Of a stretch of 13,607 nt of DNA, positions 13,301 to 13,607 are shown piece after piece. A program made the position numbers and the translations under genes. Numbering within the stretch: the stretch's first letter is position 1; each line of letters starts with the position of its first letter. The DNA comes from DASPSR01 sp035498715. Lineage in GTDB: Bacteria > Nitrospirota > UBA9217. The stretch is from contig DATJZV010000022.1 in the NCBI GenBank assembly GCA_035498715.1, positions 1 through 13,607 on the forward strand, written 5' to 3'. Below the pieces are notes generated by a model. That model had not been told where the DNA came from. It was given only the letters and a program-made list of their open reading frames with translations, and did not search any database.

Positions 13301-13607
13301 GCAGGGATGTTTGCCACGTTCCCGGTTTATGGGCTGATGCAGCCGGCCTGGTCTTTCTCCAGGCAAACCGGTTGACCGCAGGCTGTGCCAGGCAGCCACT
13401 ACTCCAGGAGACACTCATTTGCTCCGGGAGATACCTTTTTAAGATGTTGATTGCGCCGGTCACGTCAGCATTGATCACGGCTCCGCATTGGTTGCAGACA
13501 TAGAGGCCACGATGGACACGATTGGCTCTGCATATTGTGCCGCATAGAGAGCATGTCTGGCTCGTGTAGTCCTCGGGTTCCTTGACAACGCGGATGCCTT
13601 TGAGCCT
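13212..13607 (-). mobile_element. Right end of an IS200/IS605-family element
   Basis: The minus strand carries the 3' part of tnpB followed, 9 bp after its stop, by a hairpin (CCTCGGCC-TTCA-GGCCGGGG, 13222-13241) and a GGATGTCAA end. A GC hairpin with a TCAA terminus just after tnpB is the usual right end of these single-strand-transposing elements, which have no inverted repeats and make no target duplication. Placing the end at 13212 is by analogy. The rest of the element, including any tnpA, is outside the window. Confidence 0.8.
13251..13607 (-). CDS. tnpB: TnpB (IS605 OrfB) RNA-guided nuclease, C-terminal fragment cut by window edge
   Basis: The open frame enters from the window edge and runs 118 codons to TGA. 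It starts RLKGIRVVKEPEDYTSQTC and contains a zinc-finger pair CSLC and CNQC, followed by NADVTGAINIL, the RuvC-III motif with the last catalytic Asp. These are the standard C-terminal features of TnpB, the transposon-encoded ancestor of Cas12 that uses a guide RNA made from the element's right end. The final 63 residues after the catalytic motif (from LKRYLPEQ) are low in recognisable structure, as expected where the coding sequence overlaps the guide RNA scaffold. Whether the full protein is intact cannot be judged. Confidence 0.9.
   Translation of the reverse strand, partial: RLKGIRVVKEPEDYTSQTCSLCGTICRANRVHRGLYVCNQCGAVINADVTGAINILKRYLPEQMSVSWSSGCLAQPAVNRFAWRKTRPAASAHKPGTWQTSLPHLRTGSAVALSEVRA

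Overview
The window is a stretch of bacterial chromosome of moderate GC content, carrying conserved housekeeping genes and bounded at both ends by broken-off insertion sequences. Gene content and order (def, fmt, a DUF116 protein, rsmB, a PASTA protein, rpe, then a Re-type citrate synthase-like gene, with glnB-glnA and a large TPR protein running the other way) fit an anaerobic bacterium of the Desulfobacterota (for example a Syntrophus- or Geobacter-like lineage) or Nitrospirota. This placement is inference from gene families and context; no rRNA or other phylogenetic marker RNA is present.

Layout. Positions 1-139 are the end of an insertion sequence that looks ISNCY-like: the first 17 codons of a leftward transposase, two 24-bp tandem repeats and a TGTT terminus. 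An intrinsic terminator (183-219) follows, closing a leftward nitrogen-control operon: glnB (PII) overlaps the next reading frame by ATGA, and that frame continues without a stop into glnA (glutamine synthetase I). Overlapping sigma-70-like and sigma-54-like promoter elements precede glnB. Upstream of them, also leftward, is a 1078-residue soluble protein with three TPR blocks. A short divergent promoter region around 5557-5655 separates this leftward half from the rightward half.

The rightward half holds def and fmt (removal and addition of the N-formyl group of initiator methionine), a membrane-anchored cysteine-rich DUF116 protein, rsmB (16S rRNA m5C methyltransferase), a small membrane protein with three PASTA domains, rpe (pentose phosphate epimerase) and a 595-residue Re-citrate synthase-like enzyme. 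The last ends in what looks like a soluble Cache/PDC ligand-binding domain, the most unusual architecture in the window. A very strong intrinsic terminator (13113-13150) closes this half. Immediately beyond it, 13212-13607, lies the right end of an IS200/IS605-type element with the C-terminus of TnpB and a terminal hairpin that may be the 3' end of a TnpB guide RNA.

How the genes work together: the left half links nitrogen status (PII) to glutamine synthesis; the right half combines translation initiation and ribosome maturation with carbon metabolism. Several intergenic gaps are filled with degenerate A/T-rich or GATGCC-type repeat sequence. Several genes (the TPR gene, def, the PASTA gene) lack a Shine-Dalgarno sequence, and two of these have a good -10 box so close to the ATG that the mRNA would be leaderless or nearly so.
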